A stretch of DNA of 64,000 nt from Gossypium raimondii (GCF_025698545.1 NC_068576.1:57076094-57140093); one strand, 5' to 3'; counted from the stretch's first letter, positions 25,986 through 38,559 are shown. A program made the numbers and translations. Notes: generated from the sequence alone by a model not told the origin.

Positions 25986-27059
25986 AATGTTATTTTCATC
26001 TATTTATCGTATGTGAATATCATGTAGTCCTCTTTAGGTGTTATTAATAATATACATTATGTAGCCATTTTGTCTAATCGAAATGTAGATGCATACTCGT
26101 ATCAAATACATACTTATAATTAGAGGTGGATCGTAATGGAGGTTAATTAGGGGGCTTGGCCTCCCAGAATTTTTGAAAATTTTCATTTTCTTTTTAAAAT
26201 TTATTGAAAATTTTATCATGCCTTTTAATGTTTTTGAAAATTTTAATTACGTTCTTCTGATTTTAAAAAAAATAATTAGAACCCCATTTTTAAAAAAAAA
26301 AATCTCGTTAAACTCTTAAAATTTTTAAAAATTTTAATTATGCCCCCAAAACTTAATCCCAAAAATCACCACAGCTTATAATCAACTCTCATTTCGAATT
26401 TGTGTAACTTACTCACCGGCTAATCATAAAATATTAATCGTTGGGAGAATTTTGCCTTCAACAATGAAGATGAAGTTCATGGATGCTGACAAGGATGCAA
26501 TCGAAGAAGAAAAAAAATACTACATATGAATTTTCATTAACTCAATGATCACATTTTAAATTATTTTCATTTTTTTTTACTAGTTTCTGCCACAACAATG
26601 AAGATGAAGCTTGACCCATATTCAATCAAATACTACATATTCTATAGGGCAAACATTTTCATGCTGTCTGAAATTTTAGCAATGTCATTGGCAGAGTAAT
26701 GTACTGACAAATTACGTGTCTTATTTACTTGCTGGGATATGTCCCCATTATAAAAAAATAGTCAATATTCGACAAATTCCTGCTTCTTTGTTCCTTTGCT
26801 TGGTCCGACATAATGTGAAAATTTGCCATTCTTTCGATTGCGTTTTCAAACTTTATTCAAACCTTAAATTCAATATGAAGATTTAAAACCCTAATCCTTT
26901 TCAACGTGATATAAACATTAAACGTTAAATCTAATATAATCCTTTACTTTGTCTAATGTAATACAACAAGTTTTTGACCCGATAATGTGAGATGTCATTT
27001 ATTGATGGCTGCATAAAATTTATACACGGATGATGAATTGAATATTATTTTTTTTATCA

Positions 27060-27345
27060 GTAAAAGTACTGTGGAATCAAGTAAGATTGCATTTTGTCTC
27101 ATTTACTCAACAAATGGGTAAATTAATCTTTATACATTAGATCAATGAGCAAATTCGTCATTTCTATTAAAAATTTCATCCATTTCTACTATTAAAAACT
27201 GACATGGTTGACAAAATAACCAGACAGTTTTGTCACGTGTACCTCATGCTAATGTATATGGACTAGTTTTTAGCAGTAAAAATGGATATAATTTTTAATA
27301 GAATGGCTAGTTTCTCTTTGATCTAATGCACAAAGATTAACTACT
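27060..27345. repeat. Family A palindromic element, right end lost
   Basis: It starts 'gtaaaagtactgtgg', followed by the family blocks 'cattttgtctcatttactcaa', 'aaatttcatccatttctact', 'cacgtgtacctcatgctaatg' and 'tttctctttgatctaatgca'. The right terminus is replaced at about 27350 by a fragment of the SINE-like repeat. Confidence 0.6.
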
Positions 27346-27349
27346 ATGA

Positions 27350-27422
27350 AGAAGATAATGCGCTTCAACTTACTTAAACACACGTCCTCCTGTATTGACA
27401 ATAATACTCATGTCAATCGACA
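27350..27422 (-). repeat. SINE-like fragment
   Basis: It carries 'gcgcttcaacttac', 'cacgtcctcctgtattgacaataat' and 'catgtcaatcga', the same blocks as the copies at 13.5 and 25.0 kb. It abuts the truncated palindromic element, which suggests insertion followed by deletion. Confidence 0.4.
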
Positions 27423-28220
27423 CTTATGATCTTTTTCTTGCATTACATGTGTATAATGAGTCAATTTGTGGGTCTACTAAATTTATTTTATTTTTAAATT
27501 TAGCTAGAAATCTATTAGCTTAATTTAGTAAATAACCCCATTGCATAATTACGTGATTCTAATTAAACTCAAAGTATTTGGTAATCAAAATTAAGGATTT
27601 AGAACCTAGAAACAGAATTTCTTAAGCTAATTAATGTTATTGACAGGAGAGATGTAGTTGGTTAGAATTTGACACTCACTAATATATTTAATATAGTCAT
27701 AATATATAATTTTATAAAATTTTATAAATGTACTGTAATGGAATTATAAATTTTGAAAAGTTAAAAATATAAAACTATTATGTATTAATTTATAATTTTA
27801 TTATTTTTAAGGGACTAAACATATATTTTTATTTTAAATATTTCATTCCAAAAAGTTATATGGAAATAAGAATGGCACACAAAGCACCAAAGATAAAAAG
27901 GAAAAAGTGTAAAAGATTAGAAAAGAAGAAGCAATGTATAAGAATATAAATAAATGTGTAATTAAAAGAGAAACTATAAAGAAGAAAAAGATGAGGAAAC
28001 TATGGATGCGACTGATGTCTCCCAATATTCCAAAGGACTCACATAATATTATATATTATATATATACACCCTTCATCCTAGATTTATAACATCAACATAA
28101 TCTTCATGGGTAAGATTTGATAATTTATATATACGCCTATTTGAAAAGGAAAAACATAGACAATATATAGTGTTAAGAGTTTAGGGAATATTATCTTTTT
28201 ATACTTTAAATTAGTATATT

Positions 28221-28529
28221 AAGAGTTTAATTACATTTTGCTCACTTTACTAAAAAAATAGGTAAATTAATCCATATATGTTAGATTAAAGAGCAAACTA
28301 ACCTTTCCCTTAATTAAAATTGTCATCAATTTCTACGGTTAAAAACTGGTATGGCTGACAAAATAGCCAAACTATTACACATGGTGCACTATGTGCATCT
28401 TATGCTGATGTATAGAGACTATGTTTGCTTTTTGATCTAATATTCAGAGACTAATTTCTCCATTTTTTGAGTAGAGGGGGTAAAACACAATCCAACTCTT
28501 AGTAAAATGGCCTCCATGGTACTTTTACC
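28221..28529. repeat. Family A palindromic element
   Basis: The right end 'ggcctccatggtacttttacc' is intact. Both arms are readable ('agagcaaactaacc' against 'gtttgctttttgatctaat'), with the centre 'attacacatggtgcactatgtg'. The left terminus is worn. Confidence 0.65.
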
Positions 28530-29067
28530 TAAATTTAAGCTATGTACAAACATAATAGATGCACGTGACATGCCACATTTAATTATCTGGTTATTCCAAT
28601 AGTGTGAAAAGATTAATTTACTTAATTTTTTAAATAAAATACAACCCAATTGGTAATACAAATAACACCACAATACATTTACCAATTAATGCTTTCCTCA
28701 TGTACCCATCATTTTCAACTGATATTTTCTCATTTATTTTGGGTGACTTTTCAAAGAAGAGCATAAATTCGAATAACAACTCTAAATAAAGATTAAGTAG
28801 AAAGAAAAAAGAAAAAGAGAGAGGAGAAATTGTTTTCTTATAAAATTGACTACAAATAAGATTTTACAAATTTTACTACCAAAAAAAAAGGAAAAGAAAA
28901 CATTTGCAATGATACCCTCGATTTTCTTTTCTTTTTTGTGGCTTTGAATTTTCAACGAGGGGTTTTAATTTCTTCGCATCTTTGACCCTAAAAAAAGGGC
29001 CTTTCTTTGGTTGGCTTTAATTTTGAGGTGATGCCATAAATTCTTTGATACCGGTCATGCCCCCACT

Positions 29068-32000
29068 TCATATACCCAATAAAATGTAGTACACTAGCGT
29101 TATGGGCAAAGCTATTAGCATCCCAAAAATAACACTGCAATTAAATTAATTTAAAATAATTAATAATAATACTAAAAGAATAAAAAAAAGAATAAAATAT
29201 TTAAAACACTTACGCTGTGCTGAGAATATCAGGGTGTACGTTGTATTCCTTGGCAAAGACAAAGGGGACAATTCCTTGTGGGAGAGCTGCCTGTTATTTA
29301 TTTATTTTTAATAATAATAATAATAGTAATTTTTTTAAGAAAAATAGATGCAAAGCCAAAAAAAAAAAGAAAAAAAAAAGACAAGTTAAAATTTGTATAA
29401 ATGTAAAATACCATTTATATCGAATTTTAGTTTTGCTTATATTTTAATTTGACATGAATTAATTATTTTAGTTTATATAATCGTTAGTTAGATGGACTAA
29501 TTAAGGATATTATAAAAAATCAAATTATGTCTAATGAAAATATTGAGACTAAATTATAAAATTGAACATAGTAAAAGTACCAAAATTGAAATTTAACTTT
29601 TTTCAGAGGCAAGTACTGTGTCTAATTCAGATTTTAATTTATGAGATAGAACAATATCTAGCCCGACAACTATTTTTATCCTTTGAAAATTTTAAAATTG
29701 TATATAAAATTAAAAATTAAAAAATTAAAATTTTAGATTCTTTTAGAAACAAAAACAATCTCAGTGTGGCATATCAAATTAGGACCAAATTAAAAAAACT
29801 GTTTAAGGGATCAAGATGAGAAAAATTACTAAGTTTAGTGACTAAATATTAATTTACCCTTATTTATTTAGGCAAAGTGAAAGGAAAAAGAAAAACGAAA
29901 AAAGGAAAAAGAAAAAGGAAGTGACCTGGACAATGGCAACGTGTAAGAGAACGCCTTTAAGACCAACAGCAATGGAAGCAGCAGCCATGACAGCTGGTCC
30001 TGTAAGGAATCTCACGGCCATTGCAAAAGCTGCAACCGAATTCCCACATGCTATGATCTTTGGTTGCAATGCCATAAACAGACCTGTCATTCACATCAAA
30101 CCGTGCCATGCACCCCCCAACATTAGATTTTAAAACATTTAAATGAAAAAAAACACCTTTCATCATTATTTCAACATATATATTATCATTACCAAACACT
30201 GTTTTTTCTTTGTTTTCTTTAAAAAATGATTTGTTGTTTGTAATAAGAGACACTGACCAAGACTGAACATAGCCATGCCGAGACCTGCATCTGACAGTAT
30301 AGATATCGACTTTGCTATTATTGCAGGCATTTCCACATTCCACCTTCAAAAACAAAAAAGACCAGTAACAACAAAGCTTCATTACGAATGATGCACAATG
30401 AGGGAGGTGGATCTCGTAACCTCAAATAGTAAAAGTATGTTGGATTTTACATTTTGGGTTTTTATTTTTTAATTTTGAGAAGAGTTTAATGAGTTCATGG
30501 AGTGTGGAAAAATTTTGGTGAGATTTAAATGATATTAGTGAGGAAAAATACTATCAACTCGTTAAAATTTTCTCCAAGTTGAAAGATAAAAAATCGAAAA
30601 TAAAATTGACCTCTACTATTTAAAGATCATTTGAGTATTCATGTAATAAAGAAGGTTTCTAGTGTCATACCTGAATGAGATTAATGACCAAGTGAGACCA
30701 ATTAAGCTTGAATAAGTATTGGGGTTTCTAATAAGTTTTCTCCAAACCATAATCAATATCAGCCTTGTCATTACACTCGTTGGTGGCATGGTTTTAGGGT
30801 TAGCAATGGCAATGGCTTCCCCAACTTTGTTGTTTTCACCACTTTCTTGGACATTGTTCATTTCTCTTCTGTTCCCAAAACTGAACTCATCTCTTTCCAT
30901 AAACTCCTCTTGATTATCTCTATGTCCTTCCACTGTCAACAAAACAAGCAATCATACATATATATGTTTAAAAAACCAGTTAAATGCAGTAAAAATTGTC
31001 TTTAAATTATGAATTAAATTATATTTTGTTTCACTTATTTAAAAAATAAGTAAATTAATTTTACACAATTAATATTCTCTATTAAATTTTTTATTTATTT
31101 TACTAATAAAAATTATCTAAAATTTTTAATTTACTCTTCAATCTAATAATCTCCATCTAATTTTACCATTCATGTGTAGGTATTAAAAAACCAGGTCAAA
31201 AGCTTGTACCTTTGCCAGGGGAGACAGCTAACCGAACTTCTTTCTGGTCGGTAACACCATATTCATGGCCGCCGCCGAACACATCTGATACCGGAGAAGC
31301 ACTTGAACTCCAAACAAACATATGAAGATCCTTACCACCACCATCTTCAACCTTTTGATGAGCTTGTCCATTAGGTTTCTTAACACCTTTAGACCCAGTT
31401 GGTGAAAACATACCCGGATTAGGAGCCGGGTAGTGTCCCGTTACACCACTTTGTCCATGGTAATGAAACCTCGGCTTACCAGAACCATCCTCCTCGTAAT
31501 TTGATGGTCTGGGTGTCGGTCCACGTGAAGCAGACATACCATAAACATCACCGGAACCAAAGTTCGAGTTCCGACCACCGGCCATCATAGAATAAAAATC
31601 AGTATGGTTAAAACTCGAACCTCTAGGTGTTGGATTCCTCGATGATTGTAAAGAGTAAATCTCAGCATTAGTTAAATTCGATGGCCGGGGGGTAGTCGAA
31701 GACAAACCTTGTGACCTTCTCGAAAAAATATCAGACCTCGAAGCATTAGATTTTCGAACCGTAACATGCAACTTACCGTCGTCTTTAATCTCAGCTTCGG
31801 TTTCTAACGGCTGCCGACCGTCGAGCGACATGATGTCGGAATCGACATGGATAGACACAATAGAACCAGCAGTGTCGGGGAATTGTTCAGAGATTAGCAT
31901 CTTAGCACCACGATATTCAAACATAAATAGCATTAAAGTATACCAAATGATACATTGAAGTACAACGATTTGTACCATTAAACTCCCTGAAAATTCACCA

Positions 32001-32374
32001 TACATACCTTTAAGTAAAGGTATACCCATAACTAAAGTATTGGGTAATGTTGAAAGTGAAAATAATGTTATGGTCCATTCTAAACAACCCCTTTTACTTA
32101 CTTTGGACCAAATGGCTAACACAACTAAAACTATAATCTTTTGTAGTGTATCAGCTGCTATGAACCGGAAGTTCATGGTGTACGGATTGTTTGAAGCTAT
32201 GAAATGAAATGAAAGTAATGGAACGGCGAAAAGAGCAACGAACCGGTTGATGCCGGAACATTGGTCGGGTGTGAAGATTTTCCACCATTTCACTGAACCG
32301 TAAGCTAAAATCATGGCCACGTAAAGTGGTACCATTGCGGTCATAACATGGTAAAAATCTGTTAAAGTGATCAT
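29068..32374 (-). CDS. PIN1: Auxin efflux carrier, PIN1 type
   Basis: Polar plasma-membrane transporter that exports auxin and sets the direction of its flow in organ initiation and veins. Six exons: 31210-32374, 30671-30932, 30258-30343, 29926-30083, 29214-29290 and 29068-29134. All junctions are GT-AG and the model gives 604 residues, against 622 in Arabidopsis PIN1. It begins [21 protein letters not shown] and has five membrane segments up to about residue 155. A long hydrophilic loop follows with three TPRxS motifs (TPRPSN, TPRGSS, TPRPSN), known targets of PINOID/WAG and D6PK kinases. The loop also has the PIN1-like [20 protein letters not shown]. After the loop come NPNTYSS, an NPxxY-type trafficking motif, and five more membrane segments ending YYILLGI. 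The loop is a little shorter and less glycine-rich than in Arabidopsis. This is a canonical long PIN; PIN1-group placement rests on loop sequence. Confidence 0.95.
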
Positions 32375-32509
32375 CTTTGAAACACCCTGCTTACAAGCTT
32401 ACTAATAAAAGAGACCCAAAATTTTACAAGAAGAAGAGGGTTGGTGGCGATGATGAGGGAAGAAGAGCATGTGTTTTTGGGGTTTAGAGAGGAAAGTGAG
32501 AACAAGAGA

Positions 32510-32537
32510 GGGGAGGGGGGGGGGGATTTTTTATACA
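32510..32537 (-). promoter_or_regulatory. PIN1 TATA box with adjoining poly-C tract
   Basis: On the minus strand TGTATAAAAAA (about 32527-32537) is followed at once by 11 C residues (plus-strand G run 32515-32525) and then a CT-rich leader. The TATA is about 155 bases upstream of the start codon, a sensible promoter position. The homopolymer sits between TATA and the expected start site and may vary in length between individuals. Confidence 0.5.
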
Positions 32538-34037
32538 CTAAAACAGCTCTTGAGAGATGTGAGCAAGCTTTGCACTTCCAGTCCCCAATGCTTTTGAAAG
32601 GAATAAGGGAATGGGGGGTTGCTTTTTTATGGTAGATTTTGGAGTTTTTGGCTTTTGGTTTTTGTTTTGGTTAAATTTTACTTTAAGTAGTTGTATTTTT
32701 TTATAAATTTGGAATTTAGTTTTGTATTTTTATTTTTTAAAATTTAGTTTTTTATTTTAGATTTTAAAATTCAGGTCTAATCATTAATGTTGTTCAAATT
32801 ATTTTGTTAAATTCAGATTTATTATAATGCTATTTTTTAGTCACATTATTTCTAAGCAATGACAAATTTAAAAAATTGCTTTAGGGCAAAGATAACTCGT
32901 AAATTTTGGGTAGAGATGAATCATTAATTTTGGCTGGTCAACGATAAATTTATCATTATACTAACTTAAAATTTTTAAATTTTGAAAAAGCAATACTGAA
33001 AATTTTACTATTTTTGAGAGTTGAAAGCCACCTCTTCCTTTTTGTCTACGACTTTACTATTAAGTAATTTTTTTCCCTCTAAATATCACATCAACAAATT
33101 TAATATAAAAAATTTAATAAGGTTAACTATTCAACTTAAATTTATATATTTTAATATTTTAATAATATTGGATTTGATAAATCTTGGTATATTTGTATTG
33201 ATGAAGTATACTATCGGTGGCTCTGTCTTCAATGAACTCTCATGTCCAAACTTTAGTAGAAAATACGAAAAAAGAAAAGGCATTTTGGTTGGGAGAGGTG
33301 AGTGGGATGTGTCTCCAAGTATTTGTTTGGGGTACACAACACTTTATTTTTTATTTTCAAGCATTAAAAAGAGGACCCTCAACTTTTCCTCTGTTCTTCT
33401 TGGATTCGCTTTTCTGCTCATGGATTCTAGATGGCTTAAGGCTCTCCCCACCCCTTTTTTTATGGGTAAATACAATTTAATGTCATTAAATTATTAATAA
33501 ATTTATGTTTTAATCACTCAACTTTAAAACGTTACAAAATAGTCATTGAATTATTCAAAAGTCTTCATTTTAAGTCATTAGACTATTAAAGTCGATGATG
33601 TATGGCATTCTTTATTTGCACTATCTGCATTAATCGGAAATTTTTCTTTTACTTTTCCTTTACAGTTCTTTTTTTTCATGAAACAATTTTGAACGTCATG
33701 AATCTATGAACCAAAATCTAGACAACTTTCTTCTCTGATCTCCAACATTGACTATTTGATCGATTTGGATCTAAGGTATTTTATTTTGGGTTAATTAGCC
33801 GAAAATGTTGAATTTAAAAGATAATGAAGGAATTAGGTCACTTTTTCACAAATTTAGGGAAATAGGCCAATTTTGTAGAGAAAAACAGAAAATGCTTCCA
33901 CCAAGAAACATTTTAGTCGTTCCAAAAAAATTTTTTTGTTGGGTGTTGGAAATTTAGGGAGAAATGTTTATTTGTGTTTGTGTTTTAAGGAGAAATTGTG
34001 ATAATTTTAAGTTATGTTTGAGTTCACGATGATGCGG

Positions 34038-34163
34038 TGGCGTTTGGAGACCCATACATTTCATTTCTCATGTGGGAAGTGCACCATCACCTTAGAAGAT
34101 GTCGCATTGCAACTTGGGCTCCCAGTTTGCGATGGTTATACGGTTACGAGTTCAAGTATAACT
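34038..34163 (+). pseudogene. Plant mobile domain (PMD, MAIN-like) fragment
   Basis: Translating from 34038 gives WRLETHTFHFSCGKCTITLE followed by DVALQLGLPV. This matches the conserved core of the plant mobile domain, with pattern WRPETHTFHxxxGExTITLEDV. The domain occurs in MAIN/MAIL proteins and in Mutator-like and Gypsy-type transposons. Only about 40 residues are readable; the flanks carry no open frame. It is most likely transposon debris. Confidence 0.7.
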
Positions 34164-34748
34164 CGGGTCCCCAGTTGACGATGGTTATGCGACCACGGGT
34201 TCAAGTTTCATGCCACCATAAGAGGATACTTTATAAACCCCATACATAAGTTTGAGATCATAATCATAGGAAAAAAGAGCTTACCAATATAATCAACTTA
34301 TTATTTTTCTCCATCAAAGTAGTATTCTCAATCTCATTGTCTAAAACCTGTGTCAAAGGTGGGGGCAAGAAGACTTTCAGGGGGGAAGTGATAGTGACAG
34401 TGGAGAAAAGCCGAAATGTAACTTTGGGCGATTGCTGTGATTAAAGAACTACAACCACTATCGGCTCGAGTCGCATTTCAGTTTTTCTCCATTGTCACTC
34501 CCCCCTGAAAGTCTTCTTACCTTACCTCTAACATAGGTTTTGGACAATGAGGTTAATGATATTACTTTGATGGAGAAAAAGAATAAATTGATTATACTGG
34601 TGAGCCCCTTTTTTTCCTATGGTTATGATCTCAAACTTATGTATGAGGTTTATAAAGCATCCTCTTTTAATGGCATGAAACTTGAACCTGTGCGCATAAC
34701 CACTGTCAATTAGGAGCTCGAGTTATACTTAAACTCGTGATCGTTAGG
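34141..34748. repeat. Large imperfect inverted repeat (hairpin)
   Basis: The left arm (about 34141-34420) and right arm (about 34465-34748) are reverse complements at roughly 80-85% by eye, with a loop of about 45 bases. Matching landmarks are 'ataagtttgagatcataatc' against 'ggttatgatctcaaacttat', 'aagactttcagggggga' against 'ccccctgaaagtctt', and 'gtgacagtggagaaaa' against 'tttttctccattgtcac'. The left arm starts at the end of the mobile domain fragment, so the arms derive from the same transposon in head-to-head orientation. A transcript crossing it would fold into a long double-stranded RNA. Confidence 0.8.
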
Positions 34749-37659
34749 GGCATTTAATAGGGGATGTAAAAATGGTAGGTGGTACCATGCCTATGACTAA
34801 AGAAGAAGTATGCAACTATTGATTTTAATTTTTTATGCTTCCGTTGCTCGGCATATCTCTCGATACAATGTCACCAACATAACTAATCCCCACCTAAGTC
34901 TTCCCACTTCTTTTAAGTCGACTACTTGTAGGAGTCACCTTAGATTTCGAGTTCTATCTGGCATTAGAAGACCTCTGATCCTCGGTATGAATGCCCGCGC
35001 GTATTGTTGTCTTTCAATGGCACTAGCGGAGTTGTCAATATATGAGAAATTATCTTCTAACCATTTCATCTCTATCCGACTACCACTAAACTTGTCTGAC
35101 ACCTTACCTAATAATTGGTTGCAAATTGCGCTTCAATTGCCAACGTCTATTATCCCTTCACCCGACCTGATCGTCAGGTCTGAGTTACAGGTTGCTACAT
35201 TTGTTGCCGGAGCAACCATAGTTAGATTCACAATAAACCTTTTAACATGAATCAACCTTTCACTTAAAGTAATGTTTGATTTGGGTTCAATATAGAAGGA
35301 TAAAGCTTTTATTTAGGTATGAAAAGGAATAGGGGCTTTTTAAATAAAGTGATAAAGTTAGGGGCTTTTTAAGTATTTTAGATTAAAATATTTATTTAAT
35401 GTTTAAAAATTTTTTATAGGGCTGGCATTTCATATTTTACTTAAAAAGTTTAACGTTTTAAAAAAGAAATTTTAAATATAAAAATGAATGATAAATATTC
35501 AAAAATAAAAGATGACAATTATGAATTAAATAAAATGAGACAGACATTTCTTCTTCTTCTTATTGTAGGATTTAAGAAAGAAAAAGAACAATCTTAGTTT
35601 TTTTTAAAGGAATTTGTTAAGGGATTTTTGCCTAGTTTGGCACTTGTTTGTGAAGTGTAATTTGCTTGGAGTCGATCAAATTTGTTACTGGAGTTCAAAT
35701 AAAGTTTTAAAAATTTGACGGGTTAAAGTGAAAATATTTGTTTTAAGCGAATTTATATTTTGGTCACTCAACTTAGAAAAAGTTACAAAACGACTATTGA
35801 ATTATTTGAAAGATTTAATGGATAGTTTATTTTTTTCATAAAACAACTTCCAACCTCACAAATTTATAAATATTTCAACAATTTAAATGAAAATTTTTAA
35901 ATAATTTATTAATTATTTTATAATTCTTTAAAAATGAGTAACTCAAAATTTATTAATAGTTTAATTATTTGAGAATAGTATACCCTTCATTTTATTCTCT
36001 TTTTAACAAATTATGCTTTGTTGTATTATTATCAGAGAAGTAAATACCGATACCGGCCGCTAAAACGAAACCTTGGGTTGTACTTTCCGTTCCAGTAAAT
36101 TTTCCGGCCGTACTGGCGAGTTTCGTTCGATTTCGGCTGTACCGCCCGAAATGCTGAAACTTGAATATTTTGTCGGTGGTTTGATGGTTTCTCGTATGGC
36201 TTTAAAAAAGAAATAATAAAGATGAAGTTTTGGGTTCTGAATGGAAGCAATAAGCTGAATGAAATGGGAACCTGTTTGCTGGTTTTTGTTCGCTAATCTA
36301 TGAGGTAATATAATATGAGAAAAGGGAATGGTGGTAGAGGGCCAGGTTGAAGGAGCGAGAAGCTGGTTGTGATGCCTCATTTTTTGGGGTTATATGGAGG
36401 AGAAGTACTTAGCAGGTAGTAACTGGTCTTTTTGGAACAAGGATGAGGAGAAAGTCTTGTGGTTATCAACAACATACCACATAGCTGGATTTTATTCTCT
36501 TTTTACTAATTTCTATTGCTTTTATGTTGATATGATTTCTCTTAAAATACTGATGGTTGTTATGCTGGGATCTAGGTTTAGAGAAGTTAGTACTGTGATT
36601 CAAGCGAATGAAAATGAATAACTTTTTTTAGTTGTAGAGTGTGCCATCAAAGACCTTCTCAAACCTTCATGGATGATCTACATTAAAATCTTTTAATATC
36701 GATATATAGTAATACGTACATCATTACTGAGCAAGATATTTTGATAATAATTTGAAAAAGAAAAAATATATATTTGAAAATCATTTTTGGGAGAAGTGAA
36801 TGAATCCACGCGCTTAAATATGCGGCGGCGGCTAAATTTGGAGCGGTGCATCACAAAAGTAAGAAGAGTATTCACGTGGACCCTAATTTGTCCTAATCCA
36901 ACAATTAATATATAATATAATCCAAGTTATAAAAAAATAGTAGATTTTGTATTTTATGAATGAAAAAGAAAAGCATTAATCTTAAATTTGATGGTGGTCG
37001 TAGGGGCCACGTCAAGGGACTTAGTAGGGGTTTGTCCCTAAAATGAAAATTTTAAGTTTTAGTTAAGGGCCACGTTTAGAATTTTCTTTTTAGAAATCCA
37101 AATTAACTTGAAATTTTATAAATTTTAGAATCACTAAATCACATTTTTATATTTTTAGGCAAGTCAAAACTTTAAATTTTAGAGGGATTAAAATATAAAC
37201 TATCCATTTGATGGTGTCAAAGCCCCTGTTTGCCCCCTCTAGTGTTTGCTATTGTTTTTGGTCCTTTAAAATTTATAAAGTTTTAAGTTAATATATAGTA
37301 AAATTATACTTTGACCCCACGAAATGATATCACTTTGATTTAGCTCAAAAAGTATAAGGACATAAATTATTAAAATGATAAAATTACATTTTATCTCAAA
37401 AAATGATAGAACTTAATTTCAACCCTTTTTTTTTTAGCTTCACCTCAACACAGTCCAATGTAATTATCAAATATCGAAAAGGCCTCGAATAGAAGAACAT
37501 AATATAATAACAAATTAACATAACATAATTATATTATGGCATAATTTTTTTCATACCGAATCAAGTTATTTATTCGGAAAGAATGATTACATCAATAGGA
37601 TTTGAATCTTGATTATTGGTGTGCAGACAAATGGCTTTAATCACTACTCCCTAGCACAT

Positions 37660-37945
37660 AATAAGTTTAGGCTTTTTAGCAAATTGGCCCCTAAAGTATA
37701 GTTAATTCCCAAAATAATCCTCAAAGTTCTTTTAGTCAAAAGTGGACCTTAAACTATCAATTCTATCCTACCTTACACAAAAAACGATATAAACTAATAA
37801 GAACATGACATATGGCACTTTTCTATCGGATGCCACACATTTTTTGATAAAAAATTTAAGGACCACTTCTAATGAAAAGAAAACTTTTAAGAAAAAAATT
37901 TGAACATTGGGTATAATTTAGAGGTCAATTTACTAATAACGCCAA
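37660..37945. repeat. Palindromic MITE-like element
   Basis: The left end 'tagcaaattggcccctaaag', with 'tcttttagtcaaaagtggaccttaaa', is mirrored by 'tttaaggaccacttctaatg' and 'tttagaggtcaatttactaa' at the right end. About 285 bases, no coding potential. Confidence 0.55.
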
Positions 37946-38234
37946 AAAATTATCACTACATCTTTCTTGCCATTCCCAATCCTTTCAATTCAATTTCCCC
38001 TTGGCTTTTTTTTATGGGATAGAGCAACCTTTAGTCTTTGAATTTGGTAAATTTTCTCAATTTGATCCTTGAGCTTTTTTTTTGTTTAAATTAGTCCCTA
38101 AATTTGGAATTTATCAAACAATCTTTTTGGGTAAAAATTGACTAAATTGTCACAATTTAACAAGTCGAGAATGACATGAACCAAGAATGGCCAAATCCAC
38201 AACTTATAATATAAAAATTAATAGTAGTATTTAA

Positions 38235-38559
38235 GGTAAAAGTACCATGGAAACCTCTATATTGTGAGCCAGATTGTATTTTACCCCATGTACTCAAAAA
38301 ATGGGCAAAATTATATTTATACATTAAATCAAATAGCAAACCTATCCTTTCTGTTAAAAACTTTCATTCATTTCTACTATAAAAACCGATGTGGCTAATG
38401 GATAAGGACCAGTTTTTAACAGTAAAAATAGATGATATTTTTAACAAATGAACCAATTTACTCTTTGATCTAACATACAGGGACTAGTTTGACCATTTTT
38501 CATGTAGATGGAACAAATACAATCTGACTCCTAATATCATAATTATGATACTTTTATCT
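38235..38559. repeat. Family A palindromic element, near full length
   Basis: It starts ggtaaaagtaccatggaaac and ends 'tgatacttttat'. Arms contain 'ttttaccccatgtactcaaaaaatggg' (left) and 'accatttttcatgtagatgg' (right), 'ctgttaaaaactttcattcatttctac' (left) and 'aacagtaaaaatagatgatattttt' (right). The central spacer has been lost. Confidence 0.7.

Larger units (their letters stand above)
12895..29067. other. 16-kb repeat-rich intergenic region between PEAMT and PIN1
   Basis: No gene I can support. It holds decayed palindromic elements, SINE-like pieces, a degenerate tandem repeat (16635-16985), simple AT repeats, and LTR- or TE-like debris at about 15060-16330 with no readable polymerase or integrase. 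The longest ORF (17387-17797, 136 codons) is low-complexity and matches nothing I know. Base composition is strongly AT-rich throughout. Confidence 0.65.

Noticed and set aside
30616-30951. ORF reading through the exon 2 donor of PIN1
   Set aside because: The first part is genuine PIN1 exon 2; the extension past ISFR is intron sequence after a good GT donor.
33021-33497. 158-codon ORF on the plus strand upstream of PIN1
   Set aside because: Composition is that of AT-rich intergenic DNA, the opposite strand is equally open in part, and no family resemblance is visible.
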